DNA of 64,000 nucleotides from Limanda limanda (GCF_963576545.1 NC_083638.1:26050090-26114089), one strand, 5' to 3'; positions 35,755 through 48,500 are shown, numbered from the stretch's first letter. Notes: generated by a model from the sequence alone, not told the origin. Made by a program: numbers and translations.

Positions 35755-38700
35755 GGAGTAAAATGATCCATCTTATCTCATATTAGCATCAAAGTATTGA
35801 GACTAAATTCAACCAGAGAAACTAAATCTATTGCGATCAATATGTATTTTAGCCACTTTTTTCTTTGTTAAACATTTCCAAGCTACATTTGCACCTTGAA
35901 TGTCAGATAAGTGTCTCTGATGGTCTGTTTTTATCTTCTAAGTGGTTACCATGGTAATGGTAGCTCGACAGAAGCTTTGTAGTGAAGATCTCTCGGGGAT
36001 AAACATTAGTATGTATAAGGTCATAAACTGCCTGTTGGCTGCATATTTGACAGCATGCCATACTTATACAGATCAAATAGGTTGTGAATGTAGTTTTAAC
36101 AGTAAGGGTGTGGTTTGAATAATTATCAAAACTGCTAAATCGAATTCAATTTCAACATAATTTCTTACATCAACAACATCCACTTTTCCCAGGTCACAGG
36201 AGCCCACCAGCTGAAGGTGCACTGGTCCTTCGTGGTCATGGTAACAATAATAAACCTGTGGTTAAGTTTGTGGAGGCGTCATGAATAAAAGAAACAATAT
36301 GGACTGCCTGTCTCATAAAGGAAACTAACGGCGGCCTCCTTTGTGTTAGTCCTGAGTTGTGTGGACTTCTTCACCTGCTCCAACCCTCTAGTAACATTTC
36401 GCCTTTTGTGCTACGTCACCTCACCTCCTACCTTGGTCCTGTCCTAATTAGTTTGGCCACTGAAGATAAGACACAGCTACAAAAACCTACTTGCACGCAT
36501 GACCTATGTTGGCTTGTTTTGTTTTACGGGAAGACAGTCATACACCGACCACATCAATAATGTATTATGGAAACTGACCTTTGATATGCCATTATTAATC
36601 AAATCACATCACTGCTGACATCTCGTGAGACAGCCACTTAACGTGATTAACCTTACTGTTCATCTGCCATAAGGATCTTGTTCAGCTCTGTATGTAGCAC
36701 AGCCTGTGTGATGCGTTACTGCCCGATAAACAGAATAGTGATCTTTTGTTTTTCATATTAGTTTAAAAAAAATAAAGATCTATAGACTGAGAGTATGTCT
36801 GTGTAAATGGTACAAAAATATAAAGACCAGCGTAAAAGATTAATTTGAGTTGTGTAGCAATATGGTTTTTTTGTAGCCTCATTTTTTACTTCAGTACAAA
36901 GTTTCTTTACATCCATTTGTTGTATTGTATATACAGCTCTTTTCTACTCTTTTTGACCACTCAAAGCAATTTAACATACAAGTCACATCCATACAGAACA
37001 TCTATAGACTGCACTTTTCTATCACACATATTTCTAAAACTGCCATCTCAGCCATCAGGAACAATTTAGGGTTCATTGTCCTCCTCCCAAACATGTGCTG
37101 ACTAGTTAGCCGGCTTTGTTAATACCCAAGTAGGCAACTTGGAGAAAGTCATGACTAGTAAAAATAAGCCGAGAAGCATCTCCCGGCATCTTATACTCCC
37201 GACCAGGCTGAGATCCTGCAAGGCCTCCTATCATTATATTTAAAAAAAATAACACCATAATGTGCAGAGTGAAGTTTGCTCCAGTCGTGATTATCAAATC
37301 TTGTGAAATATCTGAAATCTGAGATCATGAGTTGAAATATTGAATGAACTTTGATGTAATGATCATAACTCTTCATCCTGAGCCACAATCCCTCTAACTT
37401 GTCACACCCTATTTGCAATAAGATTCAGATCCCTAATTACCAAGCCTCAGGACATCATTAATTAGCTCCAAACAGTTTTCATCCCAGGAAAACAACCACC
37501 TGAAACTATTTTGAATTATGTATGAAACATAAAAATGGATCACACTGCAATAATTTGAATAAATTACCGAGGCTTAAATGGATATCAGAGAAAACGGAGT
37601 GTACTGTTAAGGATCAGAGGAAACAAACTTGCACTAACATCCCGGCATGTTAACCTGGCACGTTTGATTTGAACACAAATGCAAATACAACGTTTATGCG
37701 GGGGAAAAATCACTTTGCATTGGAGAACCTTCTTATAAGCTACTTCCTTGTGAATACTTAATATTTCTGCTGCGGGTGCTGACATTATTGATTGTGGTTC
37801 ACTTCATATGTCTGGCGCTTTCAAACATGAAGCATAATCCAGAGGAAATCTGTTGAAATGATAGGTGATGCAGGTCTGCTTGTTAATCTAAATAATGCCT
37901 GTCAACAACAGATTGATGCCGCTCTGACATGACCTTTTCCATGATGTGTGAAAATGATTAAGGACTGGGCATACTGTGATTTAACATTTGAGCCAGCATG
38001 CAGTTTATTGATTGTGTGTCTGCGCATCTGAAATCATTATCCAGTGGAGACTTCTTGGAATGCATTTGATTCTCTTTGGATCACTTTTCATTCCTCAGTA
38101 TACACCGCGTGGGTAAATGGCTACTGCTAAGATGTTAGACCAAATGTTTTCAATATGAAACCACCTGCAATATAAGATACATGTGTGTGTAATGCATTGG
38201 ATGCACAACATTGTAAATGCAGTTTTTTTGAATGAAATGAAAACAACTTTTATTTCATTCAAAACCTGTTGACCATAGAAAAACTGTATTATAGTTTGTG
38301 CTGGGCGATATGGAAAGAAATCATATCAGTTGATATCCATATATTTCACCACATAAATAAAACACTATTTCTGTAATTTCTGCTTCAGATGGTAAATTAG
38401 TGGTATGACCTCTCCTCTTTGTAGCACTACAGGTCAATATTCAATTCAATGTACAATTTGCATTGTAAGATTGTTGGACCCTATTGACCCCCAACTGAGA
38501 TCCCGACATCATTAGAATACTTTTCATTTTACTGCGAGACACCATGATGTGAATACCCGTCCAAAGAACTGAATGGCTTCTTCAATGAATGAAGAACTAT
38601 TTTGTGCCTATTTCCTTTTTAAATTTTCTCTGGCTTTCTGTCAGAGTGGCTTTTCAACGTTGGGTAATGGCTGAAACTGATAAGATCCTCTGGGCATCTA

Positions 38701-41601
38701 GTTTGGGTTCAGCTGATTAGATGAGGAGCCTGAACTGTTGCTCCATCAGCTTCAGAAGATTCTGTTAAGATGATTTGGGCGTATGATTAGAGGATGCTCT
38801 CAGTGTCTCCTCCATGTGGAGATATTCCAGGAATATTGAACAGGGAGGAGGCCCTGGGACACACCAGAGGTATTTTATATCTGGGATTGCAGGGTCTGGG
38901 AATGGTGATATCACCTACGAGAAGCTGGAGGACATGGCTGGGGAAACAGACACTGAGGCTCTGCTGTTCATTCTGCTTCTACCAAACATGTTCTCGTAGA
39001 AGTGACCTAAAATAAGTGGTTATATGGTGATTTATATTCTAAAAGCACGAGATATTTCGTTGTTATAACACTGGATTTTCTCTCGAGCTGGAAACATGCA
39101 AATATGCGCTCACATGAACATTATGAGTGAAACCAGGAAATTGCTACCCCCTTTTTAAGTGGTGTGGTGCTACTTTTAAAACGGTTACAAATGTGTTTGC
39201 AACATGTTTGACAGTAAAGTTTTTTGCCTAATGTAAGAAAAGAAAACGCCCTTTGTGTATTCTCTGCTCTCCCTCCCGTTGTTTGCGTGGATATTTCTTG
39301 CTTTTTAGTACAGGAATCAAAAATTCAAGGTCTTCTATCTGAGAAGAGACTTTTACCTCTTTACAGTAATTGCACATATTTGTCTTAAACATCCATGAAT
39401 TATAAATATGGGATTAATAATTCATGCCCTTGCTTGCTGTGCTAATGTGAACAAAGTGACCTTATTCCTCGTCTGCTTACAGAGTATCTCACGTACAAAC
39501 ATGACATTGAGCACCACACTTTTTAAACCCTGCAGTGATTTAAACTGTAAGTAAAACTTAATTAGCACCATATCTGCTTATCTCCTGATACAACAAATAC
39601 TGGTACACAAGAATGTTGCTTGTTTCCTCAAAAACAATACAGTTGCTGAGCTGTGCTTTTTACTTTAATGCAACCTGTTTGGTTTTCTACATGCAAATCA
39701 GCACTTTAGTAATAATTGTCTACAGATTATATTGAAGAGGGACAATAACAACAGTGGTGGGTGGGTGTCTACCCCTTTATTATTTGGCCTTTATTATTTT
39801 AAAGGGAAATAATAATATGGGTTATTTTCCTGTGATATCCTTCAATGAGATGTCTTTATTCATCCATTCATCCATCCATCTACAGTGTACGGTGATGGCG
39901 TCAGTCAGCCGCTTGTATCCTTGTTGCCTTGTGTGCAGATCCTCCATCTATTGATTCTGATTGATTGGTGGATCTATCTTTAGGTCAATCTTTCTCTCTT
40001 GCTGCGGATTCAAAGTCAAAATAAAACTTTGGAATATTTTTTTCTCAATGAAACAAGGCAAAGTCAGGTTCCTGACGATAAACATGTTTTTTTTTAAGCA
40101 TCGGGCCTGGGAAGTGAAAGCTAAGTTTCCCCTGTGGTGCACTGAGTATGAGTCACGCTGGACCCTGTGCTGACTCCTTGTGGTGAGCTATCGATCCACT
40201 ACCAGGATCACCTTCTCATCATCTCTCTGCCTTATTAGCAGGGGCTTATTAGCCGAGTTGGGCTATTACAATGCTGTGCAGATGGAACCAGCGGTGTATG
40301 GGGAAAACTACATTATATCTCAGACTGCAATGTCTGATTGGCATCGCCTTCCTAAATAGAAAAGAATTACATAATGCACATGTTTATTTTCAATGTAATT
40401 TAGACTTCCTGAGGACATCATTATCTCCTGGGTCCATTTTGAATTCTACAAAGACATCACAAATTAATATGATCCTACCATTTTTACGTTTTCTTCAGAA
40501 TCACTGTGTCCCAGTGTGGATGTCTGTAAATTAATGTATACATTGCAAGTCAATTTCTAATAGTTATGTGTCATATATGTTTTAATGATGTAAGTTTGCC
40601 GAAATATAAGTTTTATTTATTTTATGCATAAAACTCTCAAATAATGAAAACTCATATCGACCGTGACAAGTTTTCAAGTTAAACCCACATGATGTGCACA
40701 TACAGATAGAGATGATCACTTGAAACATATATTTAATTAAAGTTGTTAATTAGTCAATATTAGTTACATAAAATAAAAATGAAGGGCAAAGTTAAAGAGT
40801 GTGAACAGTATAACTTCCCAAACTGAGAAAATTGAGAAATTACTTCAATCACATTTGTTCAAAAGAGAAGAAAATAAGTTCCTCATCCCTTTAAGTAGTC
40901 ACCACATGTTTCATATTCAGTCACTGCTGCTCCTCACAATCCTTCCTGTACAAAAACTGATTTCCTTCTTAATCTCATTAAACAAAGACTTTGTAGGAAA
41001 AGAATAATATTCAGCTAAATTAATTTCATTTTCTTGTTCATTAAGATCCCATAAATGGCCCCGTCTGTCTCCTTCCGCAGGACTAAGATATAACGTCAGG
41101 ATCTCACATAGATTTATTAATTTTCTTCATCTGTTTCAGGCCCACATACGGCTTTTGTTATTGGTTTATATCTCAAATAGTTTTCAAACAGGTCATTTTT
41201 ACATGTGATGTCCAAACACTTTATTCCACATGTCACATATATCTGTTGATTTGGTTAAATTCTGCAATACATTATATACATTCTATTGTATAGCCTTTAT
41301 TGTATAGCAAATATAACTAGATTGAGTTAAAATTTGTATTTAATTCATTTATATAGACGGTTGAGTACATATTTGATATCTCTAAACTCCATATATCTTC
41401 ACAAAAGACACTGCAGTCACAAATGATGGTCTTTATATAGTATGAGTATGGACAACTCAGCATAACTGATTAATAAACTCTTAGATTATTATCAACATTA
41501 TCAACTTCTAAATCTTCTTTCTTTTAAACTTAATTTTTTATTTAATAATCCAACATAAATATTTCACCTTCTAAAAAACAGGTTCTGTTGCTCTGCTTTA
41601 C
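35755..41601. other. intergenic, no gene seen
   Basis: AT-rich. Includes a 17-base-pair hairpin at 38226-38264, followed at about 38300 by GTGCTGGGCGATATGG, which resembles a fish transposon fragment. No gene recognised. Confidence 0.5.
38226..38264. repeat. hairpin, 17-bp stem, 5-base loop
   Basis: TTTTGAATGAAATGAAA pairs with TTTTATTTCATTCAAAA (one G/T wobble), loop ACAAC. Probably the core of a decayed fold-back element. Confidence 0.8.
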
Positions 41602-41899
41602 CTGAACCCCCCACCCAGAGTGGTGTCAACAGCACCAACAGCATCACAAGAATTCTCAAGCACAGCCCCAATCGAGAGATGCGGCAACAGAAAGATGTAA
41701 AACAACCAGACACAAGAAAGTGGGAGCGAAGCGCGAAGAGAAGCAGAGCAGCCACAGAAACACAGACAGAGAAAAGACAGCGCCTCGTATTTTTCAGAAA
41801 TATTTCCTGAAATGTCACGTTTAAAAAGCTGGTAATGACAGTGACAGAAATATTGCAGTATATTAGGAGAATCTGCAAATTTGACAAATCTAGATTCAC
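41602..41899 (-). other. candidate signal-peptide-like exon, orphan
   Basis: Minus-strand open frame with two hydrophobic stretches (SVCVSVAALLLFALR and LCLRILVMLLVLLTPLWV), ending at GGTTCAG/GTAAAG, a good donor that would give a phase-1 intron as in many secreted proteins. A Met at 41644 would give MLLVLLTPLWVGGS. No downstream exon recognised on the minus strand. Chance or a decayed gene are both likely. Confidence 0.2.
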
Positions 41900-42730
41900 C
41901 TCAGTAAATTCTCCACACTGACTCAGATAATTACTCTCACTTGAGAAAAACGACTGAGATCTGTCTATAGTTACATGTTTTATCTTATTGTTTTTTTAAG
42001 ACTGGTGTGAAATGAGTAAAATGTAGGTTCCTTGTTTGGTTGGTAGAATAACACACCTACATTATGCTGTGTTTATACCCTCAGATTCTAACTGCAGCTA
42101 AATTAAATGATTAAGTTACTTAACGCAAACCTGTGTGTCAGTGTGTGATAGTTCCTCTCAGTATAATGACTTTGTTGTGGTCATGTAGGTCAGAGGTTTG
42201 GTTTGTTTTCATTTAAACCTCTATGTCCTTGTGTAGAGTCGCCAATCCTGTCCCCTAAAAGTCTCAGTAAAAGTCCTCAAGATTATTTGGTCACTGATTG
42301 GGTTGCTTATTATTTCTGTTATTATATTTAATTAATGATTTCAAGAACACTGTTTATGGGCCGTGGACTATTTTTGAACCGCGCCAAAGTCTCTGCGACG
42401 TACTGTAGCTGGGGGTGGATGGAGGTCACAGGAAGTGCACAAGTGTCACATCTAACACACAGCACTTTCTGTGGTTGGATTTAGGCAACAATAACACATT
42501 GTAGGCAGAAGTGTTGGAGGTAGTTAGCAGAAGTGCTGTCACTGTAGCAAACACGCCAAACTCTGAAAAAGGTCCTCGATATATCCAATATTTCTACAAC
42601 AAATAGAATTTTTAACAACTTCTCAAGTCTGTTGAACTGATCTACAGTTCTAGAAATGTGCAGGCCTTATTCTGATAGTTAAAGCCATTGATCATTGCTC
42701 AGTCCTGCACATTGACTTAATTTAAGAATG
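41900..42730. other. intergenic, no gene seen
   Basis: AT-rich non-coding DNA. Confidence 0.5.
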
Positions 42731-43010
42731 GACGATATGATAGCTCCTATAAAGTGAAGCCAAAGCATCTTGATCCCCACTGGTGGCTGGCTGCAGCAAA
42801 GGTTATAAAACCAGCCTCCTCCATGTTAATGGATGAGACAAGAACTACATTCAAAGTACACGTCAAATCCATTTTTCTCAAAGATGGTTCCTGTCCCTTG
42901 AGGTTGTTCTTAGCTCACTGTTGTATGTTCAAGTGTTCATCTCAAGTGTTTTGCTGGAGGTCTAATGAAACATCATGATGTACTGTCACATTGTCACATT
43001 CTTTCACAGC
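42731..43010 (-). mobile_element. MITE-like dispersed element, copy C
   Basis: Reverse-complement copy of the family at 15991 and 59096: AAAGTGAAGCCAAAGCATCTTG, ACTGGTGGCTGGCTGCAG, CTCCATGTTAATGGATGAGAC, AAAGATGGTTCC in mirrored order. Confidence 0.7.
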
Positions 43011-43817
43011 TGCAGACAGCATCATTCCCCAAGTGTCCACAACTGAATTAATGAGAATCCCACTTTTCTTAGCTGGATGAATATTCATTATTTATTTACC
43101 CTTAATGTATTTAAGTGTTATTTCCACAACAATTTCCATGCTTATCCTTTTCTATTGCCCAGCTCCGCCAGCACTGCTTTTTTGACTTTTCCCTCAAAAT
43201 TTCCTAACCCTGAATTACTGGCTTAATTGCACTTTTACAGTGCCTTTTTAAAGTTGATTTTAACAAGCCAGCTGCAGCTCCCCCAAACCACAGCAACAAC
43301 CTGTGGGAGTGTTTGTACCGGATCATGTGCGATGTAGTCTACTTTTATTCTCTCCTGAGAAAATCTTTCATGTTATAACGAGATACTTTTTCTGAGAGAT
43401 TTTCTTCATTATAACAAGACAACTTTTCCTTCTTCTTCAAACAGAGTTTTCTCTCTTTTCTTGCTGTAAATGAAACTCAAGATTTTTCAGTGTGATGAGA
43501 CTGTTGTGCGTTGAAATACTGATGGTGATGCATTTGCCTATTTGTGGCTGGTGAGGCAAAATGAGGTACAATCGTCTCCATTAATATAGGACTATAAATA
43601 TATAAAACCCTTTGCTCTAGGGAAATACTATAAAAGGCTGTAATTTAACATTAGGCAAAAAGGCATATTTTTGACTTAATTGGATTACTTAATACTGGGA
43701 CTGTGCGATTCAGCAATATCAAATATCGCAATATAATTTTATATAGGGGGGGGCCTGGGGGGCTGCATCTTCCAATCACTAACACACAGACTCTGGCTCC
43801 AAATGCACAAGATCTAT
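43011..43817. other. intergenic, no gene seen
   Basis: Non-coding. About 43690-43740 (ACTGTGCGATTCAGCAATATC) resembles a transposon fragment; a G-rich run follows at 43746-43763. Confidence 0.5.
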
Positions 43818-44052
43818 CAAACAATCAATCAAATTTTATTTGTATAGCCCACATTCACAAATAACAATTCGTCTCATAGGGCTTTAACATGGTGTGACAT
43901 CCTCTGTCCTTAACCCTCAACAAGAGTAAGGAAAAACTACTAAAAACCCTTTTAACCCTTTTTAGGTAAAAATATGTAAAAACCTCAGAGCGACACATGT
44001 GAGGGATCCCTCTCCCAGGACGGACAGAAGTGCAATAGATGTCATGTGTAGG
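43818..44052 (+). repeat. dispersed teleost repeat, copy 1
   Basis: About 235 bases of a repeat I recognise from many percomorph genomes: it opens TTTTATTTGTATAGCCC, has AGGGCTTTAACA and CTCTGTCCTTAACCCTCAACA in the middle, and ends CAGAAGTGCAATAGATG. A second copy lies at 48781-49000 in the same orientation. The family name is not certain. Confidence 0.8.
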
Positions 44053-44754
44053 AAAACATTTTGGGATTAAAGTTTTTTAGCAGCATCGATGAGGGTAAAC
44101 ATTTTTGAAGGATAACTTCAATACTATATGTCAAGTAGTCCTGCTGCAAGATGGCAGCCTTCGTATGTCTGTGATACTTCGGCTTCACTTCTGGATTGTG
44201 GGAGGAAGGAGACGCATCATTGATCTGTCAGATATTACTGATCTACCTCAGATTTGTAAAAAGATTCGATGTTTGTCATTCTCTGCTCATAAGGAAGAAT
44301 TTAAAACCACAACTTTCTCTCAGGAGCAAAAATCAGTCGGTCAAGTAAAGATTGTCCTGTTTATGTCTGTCGGGCCTGGCTTATCCAAACGCCTAAGAAA
44401 TCAAAGTCGACACTAGTTGAATGAATTACGTTTTGTTCAATTTAAAGTTAATAAATTCTATCTACCAAACCGCTAACCTAAATTGGAAAAAAACGAACAA
44501 TTTTATTTGTGCAATACTAATTGAAGTTATTTTTACTAAATTGGTCCAACCATTATCTTTTTTCAGTGTATTGCTGGAGGAGCGAGTGTGAGGCAGCGTA
44601 AACGGAAGTTTTAATAACGATATGTTAATTTCATACAGCACCTTGTATTGCAGCTGAAAGTGCTTTACAATAAAATCAAAGACATGAAAAAAGATGGATC
44701 AATAATTCGATGATCAACATTACATGATTCCATAGGAGGACACTGAATGGTGTG
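44053..44754. other. immediate upstream flank of gpc6 promoter
   Basis: AT-rich. A short 3'-tail-like repeat CAGCTGAAAGTGCTTTACAAT lies at about 44651-44671. The 103-codon frame at 44105-44416 includes repeat-like sequence and shows no domain. Confidence 0.5.
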
Positions 44755-44815
44755 TGTGTGCACACCCTCCCCGCGCGCCCCCAGCACGTGCGCGGCCGTG
44801 CGCATTAGCGGGGAT

Positions 44816-44824
44816 GCATAAAGG
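44816..44824 (+). promoter_or_regulatory. possible TATA-like box
   Basis: GCATAAAGG is an off-consensus TATA-like motif inside the CpG-rich block, about 540 bases before the start codon. If used, transcription would begin near 44845-44855. CpG-island promoters often lack a working TATA box, so this is tentative. Confidence 0.25.
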
Positions 44825-44847
44825 CGGAGGACAGCGCGCGCCCCTGG

Positions 44848-44853
44848 ATGTGA
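44848..44853 (+). other. start-stop upstream ORF (ATGTGA)
   Basis: An ATG followed directly by TGA. If the transcript starts upstream, this is a minimal uORF of the kind known to stall ribosomes. It matters only if the transcription start lies before 44848, which is unknown. Confidence 0.25.
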
Positions 44854-44960
44854 AGTCGCAGCAGCTCCGCTCCGTGTTTTGCTCTGCCCCCCCCCACCCT
44901 CCGTCTCCGAGCATCGTGTCTCCGCTGCGTCTCTCTCCCCTCACACACATCTCTCTCCCC

Positions 44961-44983
44961 TCCTCTCTCTCTCTCTCTCTGTC

Positions 44984-45015
<32 letters not shown>
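44961..45015. repeat. (CT)n followed by (GT)n microsatellite in gpc6 leader
   Basis: A CT run (about 44961-44980) followed by GTCTGTGC and a GT run (44989-45015). It lies in the CpG-rich leader, about 350 bases before the start codon. A further CT run follows at about 45100-45115 and a TTC run at about 45298-45314. These tracts are likely length-polymorphic. Confidence 0.9.
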
Positions 45016-45171
45016 CGGGAGAAGTTGCTGGCACAGGCAGCTCCAGGTAGCGGATTCCTCTCCAGGCGGACTGAGGGCAGGCGGACTCCCTGCGTGCGCT
45101 CTCTCTCTCTCTCTCAGTGTGTTTTTCTTTTTCTTTTTTATTTCTAAGGGGAACATACGAACCTCTTGACG

Positions 45172-45201
45172 ATGAGGCGGACCTACCAGGACGCAAAGTG
45201 A
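45172..45201 (+). other. upstream ORF, 9 codons, in gpc6 5'UTR
   Basis: ATG at 45172, nine codons, TGA at 45199-45201, about 160 bases before the glypican start. It encodes MRRTYQDAK. G at -3 and A at +4 make its context at least as good as that of the main start. Likely within the leader if no 5'UTR intron removes it; AAAGTGAGG at its end also resembles a splice donor. Confidence 0.4.
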
Positions 45202-45238
45202 GGAGTGTTTATCTTTCATTTGTTTGTTTTTTTTCTAA

Positions 45239-45250
45239 ATGAACATCTGA
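45239..45250 (+). other. upstream ORF, 3 codons, in gpc6 5'UTR
   Basis: ATG AAC ATC TGA, 112 bases before the main start, with A at -3. With the 9-codon ORF just upstream it may reduce translation of the glypican message. Confidence 0.35.
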
Positions 45251-45362
45251 CATCGCAACCTGGTGGAGACGTCTTCCCCGTCTCACATCTGGATTTCTTC
45301 TTCTTCTTCTTCTTAATTTGATCTCATTCTAACGGAGCCGCACACCATCGAGGATTCCACCG

Positions 45363-45528
45363 ATGTGTGCGATGTGGAAACTGCAAGTCGCCTTATGTAC
45401 TGTTCCGATGCTGCTGCTGTCCCTGTCGTGTGCCGGCGAGAGCAAAGCGCGGAGCTGTAGCGAGGTGAGACAAGCTTACAACGCCAAAGGCTTCAGCCTC
45501 GTCAATGTGCCTCATCAGGAGATATCAG
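45363..45528 (+). CDS. gpc6: glypican-6, first coding exon (partial gene)
   Basis: First coding exon of a glypican, a GPI-anchored heparan sulfate proteoglycan of the cell surface that modulates Wnt, Hedgehog and BMP/FGF signalling (family knowledge). The exon encodes 55 codons plus one base. Residues 5-25 form a signal peptide (hydrophobic core [19 protein letters not shown], probable cleavage after Gly25). The mature start [19 protein letters not shown] carries the first conserved glypican cysteine at residue 32. That stretch fits GPC6 better than GPC4, which has KSCSEVRRLYVSKGF at this place. The exon ends ..HQEIS plus the first base of a Gly codon, followed by donor GTGGGT, so the intron is phase 1. 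Met1 has a weak context (C at -3); Met4 at 45372 has G at -3 and gives a signal peptide closer to typical length, so it may be the true start. Exon 2, which should encode the next cysteine-rich segment, is not found in the remaining 18 kb. Identity as gpc6 rests on remembered human sequences; gpc6a versus gpc6b cannot be decided. Confidence 0.9.
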
Positions 45529-48500
45529 GTGGGTTTGATCGTCGCCCTCTCCCCCCCCCCCCCCACGTGTCGTGTCTCGTTTCCCAATTCAACTATCACA
45601 CTGTCTGAACTATAGAGCTTCCTTTTACCCTGCAACCTCTGAGCATCTCGTTCACCCCCACAGCCTCTTCTCGCTGGGATCCGAACCTGCGCATCATCTA
45701 AACCACGAGTGTGGTTTTTGCAGCATGTCACATTTTCATGGGAGAGACTTGGTCTGGATTTAATCTGCACGTATATGTGTGTTGAGCTTTGATCCGAGTC
45801 TCTGTGATGAGTCAGAGACTTGCTGATCAATGCAGGGAAGTTAATTTATGGGCAATATGACTTTTTCCTATTTAAATGTCAGTGGGATCCAGCCTGTTCT
45901 TTACAACCCACCTTCACTTAGATATAAACCAAACACTGGCTTTACTCTAAACCCGGATTTTATTTGAAATAAACTTCTTTAGTGGTCATTACTTATTCCA
46001 TCTTGTTTTGTCATTACTAAAACAAATGAGTTGTTTGTGCTATTCAGCTGCAACATCCAGTGTTAATGACCATGTTAAGCGGAGGTAGCTTAACATATTG
46101 CTTTTCTGTAAGGGAGGGGCTGATGTGAATTTCTGTCGGTAACTTGTTGGGACATGTTCTGTGTGAGGAGAACTTGACCTGTGAGAACTGAGAGAGTTTG
46201 GAAGCATCAACATTCAGTGGAACGGTGACTGTGTTTAAGAAATCCAGCTCAAAGTGCTTGACAAACAATGTAGATCAAAATAAAAAACCTCAATAGTCAG
46301 CATACACTTGTGCAAAAACATTGGTAATCTTTAATCATCAGTAAATTCATCCAAGTATTTGTTTCACATGTTTTAGGCTTAACATTTGTAAGGGCAGCAC
46401 TTAAACCTTATTCCCACCAAAACCAGCAAAACCCACCTGTTCCCTTTCACCGGTTTTTCATCATATGTGAGTTTTTCCCTCTTCTCGAAGACCTGCCCTC
46501 ACCCCCAGGTTGTAAAATGTTAAATGGGCTCGGGGAAAACATTTAACAGCAGAAATAACAACCTGACAATCATATCTGACACCTCGGTTTATAATTTAAT
46601 GGCAGACGTCCAGCCTTTCAGATCATTTATAAATAGAGCTTCTCAAATAGGGATGGAATTTTGCAAACGTGGCACCAGGATGGGTTTTGGAAACCGGCTG
46701 CGAAACCTGTTGCTCATATTCAACAGAAGATCATGGAGCTTTGTATAGTGTTGTATTTGTCTAAATGGTGAACAGTGTTTACCAGTAGGGGGCTGTATGC
46801 ACTCAGCACCAGATACTCCTCTTGCTGTGGTGATTCTTCTTCCTTTTTTCTTTTTTTTTTCTCCTTTCCGCTTTTCGATATTCCTCAAGGCTACAGCTTA
46901 GGTTTTAATTCATGCTCTTTGGTACGGCTGAGATATGGTTTTATTATCTCTTATGTGTCTGGTAATCATATTGTGGTCAAAGCAGGAGAAGGAGATTAGT
47001 CAGTAAACAAAGTCTGCATCACGAGAGGGAAGAGGGGAAGCAGAAAGGCCCCGAAGTTAATCCCTCTATTGCCTCTTACAGACAAAATAGAGAAATTGTA
47101 TTTGTAATTGGCAGTGTCAGGCTGTAATGATCATAGAGCCGCCTTATTCGGTTCCAACACGATTTGGGTTCGATGGGAATTTGATCGTTTTCTTACTGAT
47201 TGAACATGTGCATGTGTGAGTCTGTGTCAGTGTCTGTGTGTTTGTGTGTGTGTGTGTGAGGGATCCTGTCTATGCAATGTCATCTAGTTGGGGAGTGAAC
47301 TATATGAAAAAATAATGAAAAGTGTCATTGATAGGGTCCCTGGTGACCGGTCAGACAATTCAAATCAAGCAAACTTACCTTGATTGTGTGAAGTCAGCAT
47401 CAGGAGAAAGGGGGCAAAGTACGTAAAATCTGATTTTAAATAAAAAGGAAAAGACAGATTTGTGTTTGCACTGATTCTGCTCCAGTGACGACACATAATT
47501 TTAAAAACAACGTCCAAAAAGACCAGAAACTGTTTTTGGAGAATAATTCTTTAAATTTATTCTCAAACTCATACATGTGACAAGTTTAAAGGAAGGAATC
47601 CATCGCTGCTGCTTTATCGTGATAATTTCATTGTTATTATGTGTGTGATATGACAGAGTTAGACTGACACGGTGGCGTCTGGTCTCGCCTTATTTCTCTT
47701 TTTTTAGTCGGCCGTGAAGCAGCTTTGTAGAGCGGATCCAAAGATTCCTTAAACATTAGTTCAACTTGTTAGAATTCATGTCTGGAAGTAATTGTGATAT
47801 GGAGTCGACTGATTGAGCTCGACATTTGCACAACATATTTAGTACTGGATTATGAGCATGGCTCATTTCACAATTTTTGACATCTGGTTTATATTTGGAT
47901 TATTTATTCAGTGAATTTTAGATTGTTTTAAGCTGCTTGTTTTTAGTCCAAGTTTCAGAGACAGAATCTTGGACTTGCAGTTGTTTTTTTATTTAGTTTG
48001 ACAGTTCAGCTCGAAATGAAAATCAAGCAGGGGTCCAGTATGTGACCACAGACTTTTTGTTGGCTTCCACCTCCCGGAGCCCTGGACAGGCTCCATTTAC
48101 CACATCAAGGATTCAGATTGTGTTGGATAAAACAATTCTAAATGATTAAGAAATACTTGGACACATTTTTATTTGAATAATGTGGAGTTTTTAGCACTTA
48201 TGATTTGATGTCACGCAACTTTTCTCTTCGGCAAGTTAAAGCCAATGTCTAATCTGTTAGTCACCTTATTTATCAACATGTTTTTGGGGCTGTGATCAAA
48301 TGCTAATTACAATTCTTGTACAGCACATACACTGAGTGTAATTGGATTTTGTTGTTTGCAAATAACCTCTGCATAAATACAACAGAGGTTATATATAGGC
48401 CTCAGGAGATGTGATAGTAGAAAGCGTCCAATTATGCCTAATTAGCTATGCTAATAAAAACGTGTGCTAAGCTGCACAAGCACCGCTGCCGCTCATCCCT

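Larger units (their letters stand above)
44755..45362 (+). promoter_or_regulatory. gpc6: gpc6 CpG-rich promoter and 5'UTR region
   Basis: GC- and CpG-rich block ending at the glypican start codon, in an otherwise AT-rich window. The part from about 44770 to 44860 is densest in CpG (CCGCGCGCCC, CACGTGCGCGGCCG, GACAGCGCGCGCCCC). It contains TGCGCA half-sites that resemble NRF1 sites and a CACGTG E-box near 44784. This is the expected architecture of a vertebrate developmental-gene promoter. The transcription start is not visible from sequence alone. Minus-strand frames here are side effects of the base composition. Confidence 0.7.

Noticed and set aside
44720..45196. 158-codon minus-strand frame across the gpc6 promoter
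   Set aside because: Low-complexity composition from CpG-rich and CT/GT repeats; antisense to a well-supported promoter.
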